In this document: positions 1-10,300 of the stretch, piece after piece
Numbering within the stretch: position 1 is the stretch's first letter
Layout: each line of letters opens with the position of its first letter
Source: Halorhabdus salina
GTDB lineage: Archaea; Halobacteriota; Halobacteria; Halobacteriales; Haloarculaceae
DNA: 64,000 nucleotides
Direction of reading: 5' to 3'
Assembly (NCBI RefSeq): GCF_013839425.1
Contig: NZ_JACDNP010000001.1
Span: 372,001-436,000, forward strand
The notes under the pieces: generated by a model
The model's database searches: none
Seen by the model: only the letters and a program-made list of their open reading frames with translations
What the model was told of the DNA's origin: nothing
Made by a program: the position numbers and the translations under genes

Positions 1-91
1 TGACCGTCGACGGGTCTTTCCCACCCCCACCGATGGCGCTACACCCCGCTGTCGTCGCCAGCACGACGACGAACAAGACGCGCCATCGCAT
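1..91 (-). CDS. Putative lipoprotein, N-terminal fragment (runs off the left edge)
   Basis: Reading leftward from an ATG at 89-91, an open frame of 30 codons continues to base 2 without a stop. It begins MRWRVLFVVVLATTAGCSAI, a short basic N-terminus, a hydrophobic core and a lipobox-like TAGC with the cysteine at residue 17, followed by a glycine-rich linker. This is the pattern of a haloarchaeal Sec-type lipoprotein anchored on the outer face of the membrane. The mature part lies outside the window, so function is unknown. It is divergent from gatE and shares a 124-base upstream region with it. Confidence 0.6.
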   Translation of the reverse strand, partial: MRWRVLFVVVLATTAGCSAIGGGGKDPSTV

Positions 92-215
92 ACCTCGGTC
101 TGGGTGAGCCAGCTACAAAAACACGCGGAGACCAGAAACGTGTAGCGCTCACCCGCGATCGCCTCGGGCGGCAACAACGGAGCGTTTTTCCCGTCAGCCG
201 TGTCACTGCCCGGTA

Positions 216-2111
216 ATGACTGCAGAGTACGAGTACGACGATCTAGGGCTGGTTGCTGGCCTCGAAATCCACCAGCAACTGGACACGGCGACGAAACTAT
301 TCTGTAACTGCCCAACAGCCCTCCAAGAGCCGGACGAATCGTCGAAAACCATCTCGCGATACCTTCACCCGACGACGAGTGAACTGGGGGAACTCGACGA
401 GGCTGCACTCGAAGAGAGTCAGGTCGAACGCGAGTTCGAGTATCTCATGTACGACTCGACCTGCCTGGTCGAAGCCGACGACGAGCCGCCACATCGCGTC
501 GACGACGAGGCACTCGCGGTGTCGATGGAGATCGCACAGTTGCTCGATATGAGCGTCGTCGATCAGATTCACGTCATGCGGAAACTCGTCATCGACGGTT
601 CGAACACCTCAGGCTTCCAGCGGACGATGATGGTCGCGACTGACGGCGAGATCGAGACCAGCGAGGGGCCAGTCGGTGTCGAGGACCTCATGCTCGAAGA
701 GGAGAGCGCCCAGCGCCTCACAGAAACCGAATCTGGTGTCCGCTACAGTCTCGACCGGCTCGGCATCCCCTTAGTCGAAATCGGGACCAAACCGGACATT
801 CGCTCACCCCAGCAAGCCCAGGAGGCCGCCGAGCGGATCGGCATGCTGCTGCGCTCGACCGGCGAGGTCCGACGCGGGCTGGGCACCATCCGCCAGGACG
901 TCAACGTCTCGATCGCCGAGGGCGCTCGTGTCGAGATCAAAGGCGTCCAGAGTCTCGAAGACATCGAGGCAATCGTTCGCAACGAAGTCGGCCGCCAGGC
1001 TGAACTGCTCGAGATCGCTAGCGAACTCGACGAGCGGGATGCCACGGTCGGAGATATCCAAGACGTCACGAGCGTGTTCGAGGAGACCGACAGCGGTGTC
1101 ATCCAAGGCGCGCTCGGAGATGGGGGCAAGGTGTGGGCGGTCCCGCTTCCCGGCTTTGGCGGGCTCGTCGGCCGCGAGATCCAGCCGGATCGGCGTCTCG
1201 GCACCGAGTTCTCCGATCACGCCAAGCGACACGGAGCCGGCGGCATCTTCCACACGGACGAACTCCCCGCTTACGGCGTCACCGAGAGCGAGGTCGAGGC
1301 ACTCGCCGAGGCAGTCGACCTCGATCCAGCCGTCGTCGGCGAGGACACGACCGACGCGGTCGCGATCGTCGCAGACGACCCTGAAACCGCCGAGCAGGCC
1401 ATCGACGCGGTCGCCAAGCGGGCCGAAACGGCGATGGACGGCGTGCCAGAAGAGACGCGCGACGCCACAGAAGAGGCGACAACTCGCTATCTGCGCCCAC
1501 TGCCCGGGGCGGCGCGGATGTACCCCGAGACGGACGTTCCCCCGGTCGAACCCGACCCCGAAACGGTCGAGACGCCCGAGTTGCTCACCGAGAAGACCGA
1601 GCGCTACCAGGACGAGTTCGACCTCGACGCCGGACTCGCCGAACAGGTCGCCTACGGCCAACGCTGGGCGCTGTTCGAGGAGGCAGTCGAGCGTGGTGTC
1701 GACGCCACGCTTGCCGCCCAGACGGTCGAGTCGACGATCACGGAGATCCGCCGGGACGGTGCGCCCGTCGAGAACCTCACCGACGAACACTTCCGTGACG
1801 TCTTCGCGTTGCTCGCCGAGGACGAACTCGCCAAGGAAGGCGTCCCGAACCTGCTTTCCGCCCTCGCCGAAAACCCCGAACTGAGCGCCGAGGCGGCGGC
1901 CGAGCAAGAGGACCTCGGCAGTGCGGCCGAAGACGAGGTCCGTGAGGCTGTGGTCCGCGTCGTCGAACGCAACGCCGAGCAAATCAGCGAGGAGGGAATG
2001 GCAGCGTTCTCCGGACTGATGGGCGAATGTATGGGTGAATTGCGCGGCAAAGCTGACGGTGACGTGGTCAGTGACGTGCTTCGGGAAGAGATCGGAAAGC
2101 GCGCTGACTGA
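216..2111 (+). CDS. gatE: Glutamyl-tRNA(Gln) amidotransferase subunit E
   Basis: Archaeal-specific subunit that, with GatD, converts Glu-tRNA(Gln) to Gln-tRNA(Gln). The 631-residue length is normal for GatE. The N-terminal GatB-like kinase and transamidation domain opens with GLVAGLEIHQQLDTATKLFC near residue 12. A segment around residues 340-420 matches the AspRS-like GAD insertion that separates GatE from GatB. The C-terminal 150 residues form the acidic helical tail domain that contacts tRNA. A T5 tract lies about 30 bases upstream, but no clear Shine-Dalgarno sequence is visible. The next gene starts one base after the stop. GatD is not in the window. Confidence 0.96.
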   Translation: MTAEYEYDDLGLVAGLEIHQQLDTATKLFCNCPTALQEPDESSKTISRYLHPTTSELGELDEAALEESQVEREFEYLMYDSTCLVEADDEPPHRVDDEALAVSMEIAQLLDMSVVDQIHVMRKLVIDGSNTSGFQRTMMVATDGEIETSEGPVGVEDLMLEEESAQRLTETESGVRYSLDRLGIPLVEIGTKPDIRSPQQAQEAAERIGMLLRSTGEVRRGLGTIRQDVNVSIAEGARVEIKGVQSLEDIEAIVRNEVGRQAELLEIASELDERDATVGDIQDVTSVFEETDSGVIQGALGDGGKVWAVPLPGFGGLVGREIQPDRRLGTEFSDHAKRHGAGGIFHTDELPAYGVTESEVEALAEAVDLDPAVVGEDTTDAVAIVADDPETAEQAIDAVAKRAETAMDGVPEETRDATEEATTRYLRPLPGAARMYPETDVPPVEPDPETVETPELLTEKTERYQDEFDLDAGLAEQVAYGQRWALFEEAVERGVDATLAAQTVESTITEIRRDGAPVENLTDEHFRDVFALLAEDELAKEGVPNLLSALAENPELSAEAAAEQEDLGSAAEDEVREAVVRVVERNAEQISEEGMAAFSGLMGECMGELRGKADGDVVSDVLREEIGKRAD

Positions 2112-2112
2112 G

Positions 2113-2529
2113 ATGTACTCACTCGCCCACGCCGTGATTTCGTTGCTCGTCGCTTTCGGGGTTGTCATCGGCGGCGATCCCACCGTCAATCCGGCGCTCG
2201 CCGTGGGATATGGCGTGGCGTTGGGCGTGTTGATCGACCTCGATCACTTCCTGCTATCGTGGGTGATCGGCGACAGCGTCGGCCCGCTGAAACGAGTCCT
2301 TCGCCGACCGTGGGTCGTCGCAACGGACCCCGGCTCGATCTTCGAGGAGGGGGATCTTGGCCCGTATCATCGACTTATCAGTCACGTCGTCATCGCTGGC
2401 GCGGTGGTACCCGCGGTCTGGCTCGTCGTCGATCCCTTCCTCGGCACGCTCTCCGCTGCCGTGTTGTACGCACACCTCCTGGCCGATCTGATCGCAGACC
2501 TGCGGACTTTCGAGACAGTCCCGCGGTAG
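2113..2529 (+). CDS. Small membrane protein of the YdjM-like metal-dependent hydrolase type
   Basis: A 138-residue protein starting at an ATG one base after the gatE stop, so it is probably translationally coupled. Four hydrophobic stretches are interrupted by conserved-looking His/Asp motifs: IDLDHF near residue 40, YHRLISH near 85 and YAHLLADLIAD near 120. This spacing resembles the membrane-bound predicted metal-dependent hydrolases (DUF457/YdjM group). The in-frame extension upstream of the ATG overlaps gatE and lacks membrane-protein character, so it was excluded. Substrate unknown. Confidence 0.7.
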   Translation: MYSLAHAVISLLVAFGVVIGGDPTVNPALAVGYGVALGVLIDLDHFLLSWVIGDSVGPLKRVLRRPWVVATDPGSIFEEGDLGPYHRLISHVVIAGAVVPAVWLVVDPFLGTLSAAVLYAHLLADLIADLRTFETVPR

Positions 2530-2573
2530 CTGTCCGGACGGCGAGACAGCAGACAACGTCTTTCGACCGCCGG

Positions 2574-2978
2574 TCACTCCTGGACGACGATGCCGGCTCG
2601 GTTGAGGTAAGCGGTGAACGTCTCGACGTCGCCCGTGACGATTTCCCCGAGCGTCGCCTGGTAGGGAGTGATCGAATACGCCCCACCTGGCGACTGGGGC
2701 TGTTGTGGGTCGGGAACGAACGCGCGATTGTCATCGACGCCGACGATGGTGTGATACTCGACCGGCGAGTCACCATAATAGAGGACGTACTCGTTGCGGG
2801 TACTGGTCGCCTGGAAGCCGTTCGTCCAGGGTTGTTGGACCGTTCCGAGTTGCCCGTCTCGTTCGAGTCTGATCTCCACCTCGGGCTGGTACGTCCAGAC
2901 CCCCATACCGTCGAATCGAATCCACTCGTGGTAGGCCGATCCGGCCACCGCCTCGTGGACATCGTTACGGGACGTCAT
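2574..2978 (-). CDS. Conserved-looking hypothetical protein, 134 aa
   Basis: An acidic soluble protein with no signal peptide or membrane segment, beginning MTSRNDVHEAVAGSAYHEW. It has aromatic-rich stretches and ends in an AYLNRAGI segment. It is convergent with the preceding membrane-protein gene (44 bases between stops) and lies downstream of the TrmJ-like gene on the same strand. I do not recognise the family. Codon usage matches the surrounding haloarchaeal genes, which supports a real gene. Confidence 0.6.
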   Translation of the reverse strand: MTSRNDVHEAVAGSAYHEWIRFDGMGVWTYQPEVEIRLERDGQLGTVQQPWTNGFQATSTRNEYVLYYGDSPVEYHTIVGVDDNRAFVPDPQQPQSPGGAYSITPYQATLGEIVTGDVETFTAYLNRAGIVVQE

Positions 2979-3065
2979 TTGACGGCGTTTCTCCGGTCGC
3001 CCTAATAAGTGTCGGGGAGTACTCTCGGAGCGGCTTACTCCCCGCGTTCCGTGCGCGGTGACAGC

Positions 3066-3779
3066 TCAATCCTCAATTTTCTGGTCGGCGCGCCGGAACA
3101 GCCCCCGGAGAGTCCGCACCTCGCGGCCAGTCGGATGGGCCCGGCCGAGGAGTCGCCGCCACAATCGCTGTGCTTTCGCTCGTTTCTCTTCGGGGTGGTC
3201 GGTCGCTTCGAGAAAGTCCCCAAACTGCCCGTGCAGGCCCTCGATTGCAGACTGGTTGGCTCGATCGATCGCGTCCGGGTGCTGGGTCCGTTCGACACTC
3301 AAGTTGCGCAGTTCGTAGAGGACGATCGTCGCAGCCTGTCCCAGGTTCAAGACGGGATAGGCGGCGCTGGCGGGGATCGAGCAAATCTGATCGACCATCG
3401 CGAGTTCGTCGTTGGTGAACCCGACGCGCTCCCGGCCGAACATGACGCAGACGTCGCTGTCGACGCCCGTAAGCTCGTCGGCGAGTTCGGCGGGTGTCAC
3501 GAACGGGTACCGGACGTGTTTGGCAGCGTCCTCGTTGGTGATCGCGGTCGTCGCGACGGTGTGATACTGTTCGGTGAGTGCTTCGAAGGTCACCACGTCG
3601 GCGTTCGGGAGGATGTCCTCGCGGGCCTGGCCGGCGAAGCCATAGGCCTCGCCGTCAGGATCGAGTTCGGGCGGATCGACCAGTTTCAGTTCCGAGAGGC
3701 CGAAGTTCTTCATCGCGCGGGCGATCGTCCCCACGTTCCCGGGCGTCTCGGCATCGACAACAGCGACCGTGAGACTCAT
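3066..3779 (-). CDS. TrmJ-like SPOUT RNA methyltransferase
   Basis: A 237-residue SPOUT/TrmH-superfamily SAM-dependent methyltransferase. Motif 1 is seen near the N-terminus ([19 protein letters not shown]), motif 2 as [15 protein letters not shown] near residue 115, and motif 3 as the knot segment [16 protein letters not shown] near residue 138. These match the TrmJ group, which methylates the 2'-hydroxyl of tRNA position 32; archaeal TrmJ modifies Cm32. The C-terminal extension is basic-rich and probably contacts RNA. Its start codon overlaps the stop of the upstream gene by four bases, indicating coupled translation. Confidence 0.9.
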   Translation of the reverse strand: MSLTVAVVDAETPGNVGTIARAMKNFGLSELKLVDPPELDPDGEAYGFAGQAREDILPNADVVTFEALTEQYHTVATTAITNEDAAKHVRYPFVTPAELADELTGVDSDVCVMFGRERVGFTNDELAMVDQICSIPASAAYPVLNLGQAATIVLYELRNLSVERTQHPDAIDRANQSAIEGLHGQFGDFLEATDHPEEKRAKAQRLWRRLLGRAHPTGREVRTLRGLFRRADQKIED

Positions 3780-4309
3780 AGATCGACATCAAGATCGAGA
3801 TCGCTCAGGTCGACATCCAGGGCCTCGCGCTCGGTGTCGTCCATCTCCTGTAAGTCGTCTTCGAGGCCCTGGATCTCGTGGGGATCGAAGGCCGGTAGCT
3901 GGTCGGGTGCCTCCTCGACGTGATCGAGGCCGCCGTAGCCCGCCGGTGCGCGATTCCCCTCGTCGAACCACGCCTGAAAGGCGTTTGCCAGCTCGCGAGT
4001 GCCCGCCAACTCCTCGCCGCCCTCTTCACGGAACCAGTACAGGAAGTCGCCCTCGTGGGCGTCACAGAGAAGGACTTCGCCCATCGGCTCGCCGTAGACG
4101 ATGGCGCCGACGTCACACTGCTCGATCTCCGCGTCGCCGTGTTCGATGTAACAGGCGTCACAGGGTTCGCCGACGAGCGCCGTCAGCCGGAGGATGCGTT
4201 CGCGGTCATCGGCCGGCATCTCGGTCAGCCGTCTGAGTGTCCCGTCTTCGTCGAACACTGCGTCTTCGTCGAAGCGCCAGCCGCGCAACCCGATCGAGAC
4301 TTTGGCCAT
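3776..4309 (-). CDS. Conserved hypothetical protein with cysteine pair, 177 aa
   Basis: Begins [20 protein letters not shown] and ends in a very acidic tail ([10 protein letters not shown]). [10 protein letters not shown] segment near residue 36 and a later [10 protein letters not shown] could supply metal ligands, suggesting a small zinc-binding domain. The ATG at 4307-4309 was chosen because the open frame upstream of it is serine/arginine-rich, typical of non-coding frame in this genome. It is the first gene of a two-gene unit with the TrmJ-like gene (ATGA overlap). Family not recognised. Confidence 0.75.
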   Translation of the reverse strand: MAKVSIGLRGWRFDEDAVFDEDGTLRRLTEMPADDRERILRLTALVGEPCDACYIEHGDAEIEQCDVGAIVYGEPMGEVLLCDAHEGDFLYWFREEGGEELAGTRELANAFQAWFDEGNRAPAGYGGLDHVEEAPDQLPAFDPHEIQGLEDDLQEMDDTEREALDVDLSDLDLDVDL

Positions 4310-4439
4310 ACGCCCGGTACTCGCCTGGCGGACTAAAAGAGCGCGCTGTCGGTGCGGTCTCCTTCGGGACGTGCTCGTTTCGCGAGTGGATGCTGAGAGG
4401 GATGTCATCGCCGAGGGAATCGTCCGGTCGTCGGTTTCC

Positions 4440-5838
4440 GCGCGACTCAGTCGACCTCTGCACGCCGACCTGCTCGTCGACGCGTTCGTCGCCCTCAACT
4501 CCGTTGCCCGACTGCAAGTGCTCCCGGTAGAGGATCACGTTGTCACTGTAGCCGACACCGTGGACGCCGAGCCAGCCGTCCCAGTAGCCGTCGCCGTCCG
4601 AGTCGGGGTTCAACGGCTCCGTTCCGAGGGTATCCGCGTTGATCCCTCCCATCTGGCCACCGTTGATGTGAGTTACGTGCTTGATTTCCTGACCGTCGGT
4701 CAATCCGTCGTCGTCCGTATCCGGATCCCACGGATCGGTTCCGTTTGATAATTCGTTGTCATTCGACAGCCACGTGTCCGTTCGCCACTCTCCGTCCAGT
4801 GCCTTGAACGTCAGGGGTGACTGTTTCCACGCCTCGGCGGATGGCGGGAACGACCGGTCCTCCGCCAGGACGAAGTCGAAGTCGTCGGTTCTGTCGGTAA
4901 GTCCCTCCGTTGGCGGACTATGTGACGGGAAGACCGGACGCCCGTACATCCCTTCGTCCGCCAAGTGACCGAGTAATTCGTCGTGTTCGTCGGTGAGATT
5001 GTACGTCACCGAGGCATTCGGATCAGTGTGCGTGAACTCCTTTTCTGCGTAATCGGTCAGTCCGTCGCCATCCGTGTCTTCCACCATGGGATCGGACGAG
5101 ACGGAGATTGTCCCGTCGGCGGACTGCTCGACACTCCCAGCCCACCGATACGGCTGTCCGCTCTCGTTGATTACCGAGATATTCCAGCCGTTAGCTGCCG
5201 AATTGTTCGCCAAGTCCAGTTCCTTGTCGTCATCAAGTCCATCGCCGTCGGTATCCACTAGGGTCAGATTGCTCGTCAACTCGTAATACTGGGCGATGTA
5301 CTGATGTCGGGTATCGTCGACGCTGAACGAAATTGGATATTCGCGGTACTCACCGGCCTCTTCGCCGTCGGTCAGATCATCGTCGTCCGTGTACTTCGTC
5401 GAGGAATTGGTTGGCAGTCGAGTCACGTCAGCGCCGGTGTGCCCGATCGGCAGTCCCTCCTCCTCGAGGACGTCCGGCAGGCCGTCGCCGTCTGAATCCT
5501 ACGGTTCGACTTCCTCGGCGACCCGCGAAAACACGTTTGGTAACTCCGCCGCGTCCGAGACGTAGTGATACGAGCCGCCGGTGATCGACGCGATATCGCT
5601 GAGCTTGTTCCCGTCGGCACCACCGAATCCGATCGTGTGGATCGTGATGTTCCGGTCAGTCGCTGTCCGGGCTTGAGCACGTCCACCTTCTCCTTGGCCG
5701 TCCGTCAATAGGATCGCCACATTCGCTCGCGAGTCGTTGCTCGTACTCGCAAAGTGCTGGTTGGCCCGCGCGACACCCGCACCGATGTTTGTGCCGCCGG
5801 AGGCGTCGAGACGCTCGATCGTGACGTTGACAATACAG
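4440..5838 (-). pseudogene. Broken partial copy of a VWA/thrombospondin-3-repeat surface protein
   Basis: The frame reads from about 5838 to an in-frame TAG at 5499-5501, then continues in the same frame as TSP3-type calcium-binding repeats. The part before the stop is the second half of a VWA domain (LDASGGTNIGAG, ILLTDGQGEGG, ITIHTIGFGGADGNK). It closely resembles the VWA half of the intact gene at 7397-10984 (LDASGGTNIGAG, ILLTDGQGSGE, TIYTIGFGNANGDK). After the stop, acidic repeats such as VDTDGDGLDDDKE, VEDTDGDGLTDY and NPDSDGDGYWDGW follow. There is no signal peptide, no first half of VWA and no MIDAS motif. The 5' break lies next to the stop of the lipoprotein gene. Past about 4450 the frame loses protein-like character and runs into the neighbour in another frame. 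It is therefore 5'-truncated, has a premature stop and is degraded at the 3' end. Confidence 0.85.
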
Positions 5839-5852
5839 CGAATCCGACTCTC

Positions 5853-7193
5853 TCAGCTCTCTAACGGGATTGTTTCCGCCAAATCAAACACGTACACGGC
5901 ACCAGTTGATTCTTCGTTCCCGTCCGCTTCGGGTGCACTTACGGCAGCGATACCTGCATCCCTCGACACTGTGATTCGCGTCCCAAAGTAATCGGTCGGG
6001 TCATTTTCAGGAGCAGGGATGACACGATCTTGTTGCCAGTGGTCGTTATCCTGCTTGAAGACGCAAATCCTGCTCTGTTCACCCGTGTCGGACGATTCGC
6101 CCGGGGCCCCGATGAGAATCGCTTCAGGATTGCTTGTCATGGCAAGCGACAGGCCGAATCGCTCGCGCTGCCCGGGATCGGCGGGCGTGAGCTTCTGGGT
6201 TTGGTGCCACTCACTATCTCGGTTTTCGAAGAGATATACCGAACCACTTTGTTCGCCGTTTGGATCCTCATCGTTCGACGCACCGACGAGAACTGTTTGT
6301 CCGTCCTCCGAGACGGTGACTGTCTCCCCGAAGTAATCGTTTGGATCCCCCTCGCTGGCAGTGAGTGTGGCCTGTCGGACCCACTCGTCATTAGACTGCT
6401 TGAACACGTATGCTGCACCCTTTTCCGAATCCGACACAACCATTCTGGAGACAACAAGGGTCTCGCCATCCCTTGAGATATCCATTGCATACCCGAATGA
6501 CTCAATCGAAATTCCGTCTTTGGGAAGCGAGTTAACCAACTTCCAGCCATCAGACTCACGCGAATATTCGAAGACGGCACCCGTAGAGTTCCTGTTCGAA
6601 TTTTCTCTGAACGGCGCTCCAACGTATGCGGTGTCTCCATTCGGAGTCAATAATAGCGATCGCGAGAATTGATCAAATTCCTCACCATCAGGAGCACTGA
6701 GTTTACTTTGCTGATGCCACTTTTGACCCTCTTTTTGATACACGTAAGCAGCTCCCCCTTCTGGTCCATTCGGATCTTCTTCAGCAATTGCTCCGATGAG
6801 TGCGGTTTCGCCAGTATCCGATATCGAGACAGCGGACCCTAGAAAATCATAGCGATCCCCGTCATCTGCCAAGAGTTTTGCTGATTGGTACCACCCGTCT
6901 TGATCCCGTTTGAAGACGTAGACTCCACCGGCATTCTCGCCGTTCGGATTCGAATCTTGATAGCTACCGACGAGCAGGTTCTGACCGTCGTTTGACATAT
7001 CGATCCAAAATCCAAATCTATCGTTTGTATTCCCATCTTTAGCCAAGAGCTTTGCCACACTATTTTGGGCGTCTTCTGTCTCTGTCGGTTCCGAAAACAC
7101 ACAACCGGCTAATGCGACTAAAGTCGTCGAATTCACGAGAGTAAGCATCTCACGTCTAGTAGCCTTGCCACCCAGTGAGATGTTTCCTATCAT
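5853..7193 (-). CDS. Tat-exported lipoprotein with FG-GAP-like beta-propeller repeats
   Basis: A 446-residue protein. The N-terminus has a twin-arginine motif (TRREMLTL near residue 12) and a lipobox ending in LAGC near residue 31, the usual haloarchaeal Tat lipoprotein arrangement. The mature protein is about seven repeats of roughly 50 residues with the pattern DG-FG-ISDDG--LVGA---DPNG---G--YVF, as in the FG-GAP_2 propeller repeats of secreted proteins. It is likely a calcium-binding propeller displayed on the cell surface. Its start overlaps the stop of the 60-residue ORF by one base (TAATG). GC content is clearly lower than in flanking core genes, suggesting acquisition by transfer. Ligand unknown. 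Confidence 0.85.
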   Translation of the reverse strand: MIGNISLGGKATRREMLTLVNSTTLVALAGCVFSEPTETEDAQNSVAKLLAKDGNTNDRFGFWIDMSNDGQNLLVGSYQDSNPNGENAGGVYVFKRDQDGWYQSAKLLADDGDRYDFLGSAVSISDTGETALIGAIAEEDPNGPEGGAAYVYQKEGQKWHQQSKLSAPDGEEFDQFSRSLLLTPNGDTAYVGAPFRENSNRNSTGAVFEYSRESDGWKLVNSLPKDGISIESFGYAMDISRDGETLVVSRMVVSDSEKGAAYVFKQSNDEWVRQATLTASEGDPNDYFGETVTVSEDGQTVLVGASNDEDPNGEQSGSVYLFENRDSEWHQTQKLTPADPGQRERFGLSLAMTSNPEAILIGAPGESSDTGEQSRICVFKQDNDHWQQDRVIPAPENDPTDYFGTRITVSRDAGIAAVSAPEADGNEESTGAVYVFDLAETIPLES

Positions 7194-7375
7194 TAGTTTT
7201 CACGGTATGTGAGTGCTCCCCCGAACGTACCTTCGACATCGGTCATCTCAGTCCGATATTCGATGTATTTACTAAACCCACTGATTCCCTGTGTTATCGG
7301 AATCGTAGCTGGTGTTCCACCTGTTGTCGGGAAATTGGGCTGTAACTCACCATCGCTTACTTTATAGATCCCCAT
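7193..7375 (-). CDS. Small hypothetical protein, 60 aa, between two surface-protein genes
   Basis: Starts MGIYKVSDGELQPNF at 7375 behind a good Shine-Dalgarno sequence (AAGGGAG about ten bases upstream). Its stop overlaps the start of the lipoprotein gene by one base. It has no signal peptide or membrane segment and is rich in Gly, Thr and Pro. Its position, coupling and SD suggest a real cistron in an operon with the VWA/TSP3 gene (stop 7397) and the FG-GAP lipoprotein. It could instead be the remnant of a larger domain. Family not recognised. Confidence 0.5.
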   Translation of the reverse strand: MGIYKVSDGELQPNFPTTGGTPATIPITQGISGFSKYIEYRTEMTDVEGTFGGALTYREN

Positions 7376-7396
7376 TTCAATACTCCCTTGCGCGGT

Positions 7397-10300
7397 TCAC
7401 ACAACCATCATACCCGCGTTGGTAGATCCAGCCACCGAAAACCCAGTTGATAAGATTTGATTCACATCATTTAACATGATTTGAGTAGACTCCAGTATTG
7501 GTGCCCCCGCATAATTGTAACCCGTTTCCGTGTTGAACACACCGTTGGAGTTGTCTTTTGCTGGACGATAGAAGGGTGTAGAATCAAGTTCCTCTACCCG
7601 GAATTTGAACCGTTTTAGATTTATCAAGTTTTTCAGCCCAAAGCCAGCAGTATGTTTCGCAGCGATTCGGTATTCTAACTCTTTTGTTTCTCCAGGTTCT
7701 AAGGTGATTGATTTCGGCCCTTCCAGAATCTCATTTTTTGGTGTCTTCATTATCCCAGCCGGCTTTCGATCTAACAGACGGAAAGTAGCTTGACTATCAG
7801 TATTTTCAAGATAATCCATGGCCCCATCGTTCGGATTATAAGAAACGATCACAGGGAACTTAATCTCCTGAACATCACCTGAGGCCTTCGTTTCCACTTC
7901 ATCCGGGACAAGAACGAGATGATCATCGGTAATACCTTTATAGTTTGGATTTCTCGTCCAGTCCTCCTCTTCATGGATGAGTGTATTCACCGTTGTTGGC
8001 TGGTTCTTCGGGGTAGAAGTTCGAGTCAAGACGGGAAGCGTATACCCTGCAGCAAGCGTTTCTTCTTCCATCGGATCACTACCCTTCTCTACCTCTTCGC
8101 TATCGTTCAGCCCAGTGTCGTCGGAGTTAGGGTCTGTCGGATCACTCTTTACCGTATAGTATCGGATATCGTATTCGTTTCCGAAGAATTCGATCGTTCG
8201 ATCGATTTCGCTACCGATCTCTTCATCGTCGTGTAGTGTATCGCCATCTGTGTCATTCTGTTCTGGATTGGTATGCACGACGGCGATATTGTTTGCCGAC
8301 AGGTTCGCCTCCGCATTATCTAAATCACCCACCATGAACGGTGAAATGGGAATCCCGTTATTCTCCAGCGAGTCGGAAAATCCGTCGTCACCCGAATGCG
8401 TCGGTTCGATATCTTCGGCAACCCGTGAGAAGACATCCGGTAAGTCACTGGCGTCGTCGACCGACGAATACCCTCCCGACGTGATATCCGCGATCTGCTG
8501 TAATTTGTCTCCGTTCGCATTCCCAAAGCCGATCGTGTAAATCGTCGTTCCACGGTCGGCAGCAGTGTTCGCTTGGGAGATTTCACCACTACCCTGTCCG
8601 TCTGTGAGGAGAATCGTATACTGGGATCGAGAGTCGTTGCTGTTGGCGGCGAAATGGTCGTTCGCGCGTTGTAATCCCGCTCCGATATTCGTTCCGCCGG
8701 ATGCATCAAGACTGTCGATCGTAACGTTCACTGACCCAAAGTCAGTCGTGAGTTTTTGAGGAACCGCTGCATCGTAATCGAAATCGACAACACCAGCTCG
8801 GTCTCCCTCGATCAAGGCACCGACAAATTCCTTCGCAGCGGCCTTCCTGAACTCCTGAGGATCGTTCCAGCTCATCGATCCTGAGGAGTCGATGACCAAC
8901 ATTACGTCGATCTCTGCCGTATCAGGATCTCCCTGTCCGCCATTAGATGGCTCTTGGGCCCTGAGCATTGTCTGCCAATTTGGAACTTTGAATACGGTAA
9001 AAGTCGAGAAGTGATCCGTCCGTGCATGGACTGTATCGTTTGCTTCGTCGATCGTCGTCGGCAGCGGCTCAAACCCTTGAATTGACTCGTTGTACCGCAC
9101 TCCAACCAGTTCCGATTCGTTGACGGACAGTGCTGATTCGTCATACGAAATCGAGACCGTCGCGTTCTCGATCGATTCGTCAGTATCAAGGTCGACTACC
9201 GGTGCAGCCGTGAGATTCGAAGCAAACGCGTTGTTGAACCGTGCTTCGGTGTTTTCTTTAATTGTCAACGATTTTCCGGTACTCCCGGTGGCCGTGACGC
9301 GAACTGAAACACCCAGACTCTCGTTGTTTGAATTCGTGGTATACGTTTCGTTGCCGTCCAACACGCCGTCATCGTCCGTGTCCGGATCGAGGGGATCGGT
9401 TCCGAATTCTGGCTCCACGCCGTCTTCTAGTCCATCAGCATCGGTATCAGGGTCCGTTGCATTTGTTCCGAGCTCTTGCTCACGACTATCTGAGAGTTGG
9501 TCTGAATCAGAGTCGGCCCGATGGGGGTCAGTTCCCAGTTTTTGTTCTCGTTGATTGACCACGCCATCTCCATCAGGGTCTTCTTCAGCATCAATAACTC
9601 CATCGTCGTCTGAATCCGACTGCTGTGGCGACGTCTCAGAATACCTGATCTCGAATCCGTCTTCTAATCCATCACCATCGGTGTCCGGCGATAGCGGATC
9701 GGTGCCGAACCAATATTCGATCCGATTGTCAACTGAATCACCGTCAAAATCGTGTTCACTATCGATAATGCCATCTCCTCCCTGATCCCCACTCACCAGG
9801 GTCGAATCGCTATCGGGATCGAGCGGATCCGTCTTCGTCACGTTCTCTTCATAGGTGTCGGGCAGGCCGTCACCATCCAGCTTGAGTACGACCGCGCTCG
9901 TCTGGGTCTTCTGTCCCTGACCGGACTGATCGCCAGCGTTGCCTGACTGCTTTGGCTTGTCTTTGTTCTTCTGCTTGTCTTTCTGTTTGTTCTTCTTTTT
10001 CTGCTTGTCCTTGCCCTTCTGCTTCCGTTTGCCGTTGCCACGTTTTGACTGCGTGTCGCTACGCTCGACGACCGTCACGTCGATCGTATTGACCCGCTCG
10101 GTCAGGTTGATCGTCGTCGCGAAGGAGGCGTTGGCATACCCACCCCGAAGGCGGATGGGGACCGTCTGATCGTCGTTGATCGTCGCCGTCAGGTTCACCC
10201 CGTCGAGGCCGGTCGGGTCCACCACGCGACCCACGAGCGTGTATTGGGCCGTCATCGATCCGTTGCGTATCGGGTCCGCCCGCCGGGTCAGCGTTACCGT

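Noticed and set aside
804..2189. Long antisense frame over gatE
   Set aside because: A typical high-GC shadow frame opposite a well-conserved gene; no recognisable motif.
5499..5501. In-frame TAG of the VWA remnant as a recoded (pyrrolysine) codon
   Set aside because: Pyrrolysine is not known in haloarchaea and the remnant is also truncated at both ends, so an ordinary nonsense mutation is simpler.
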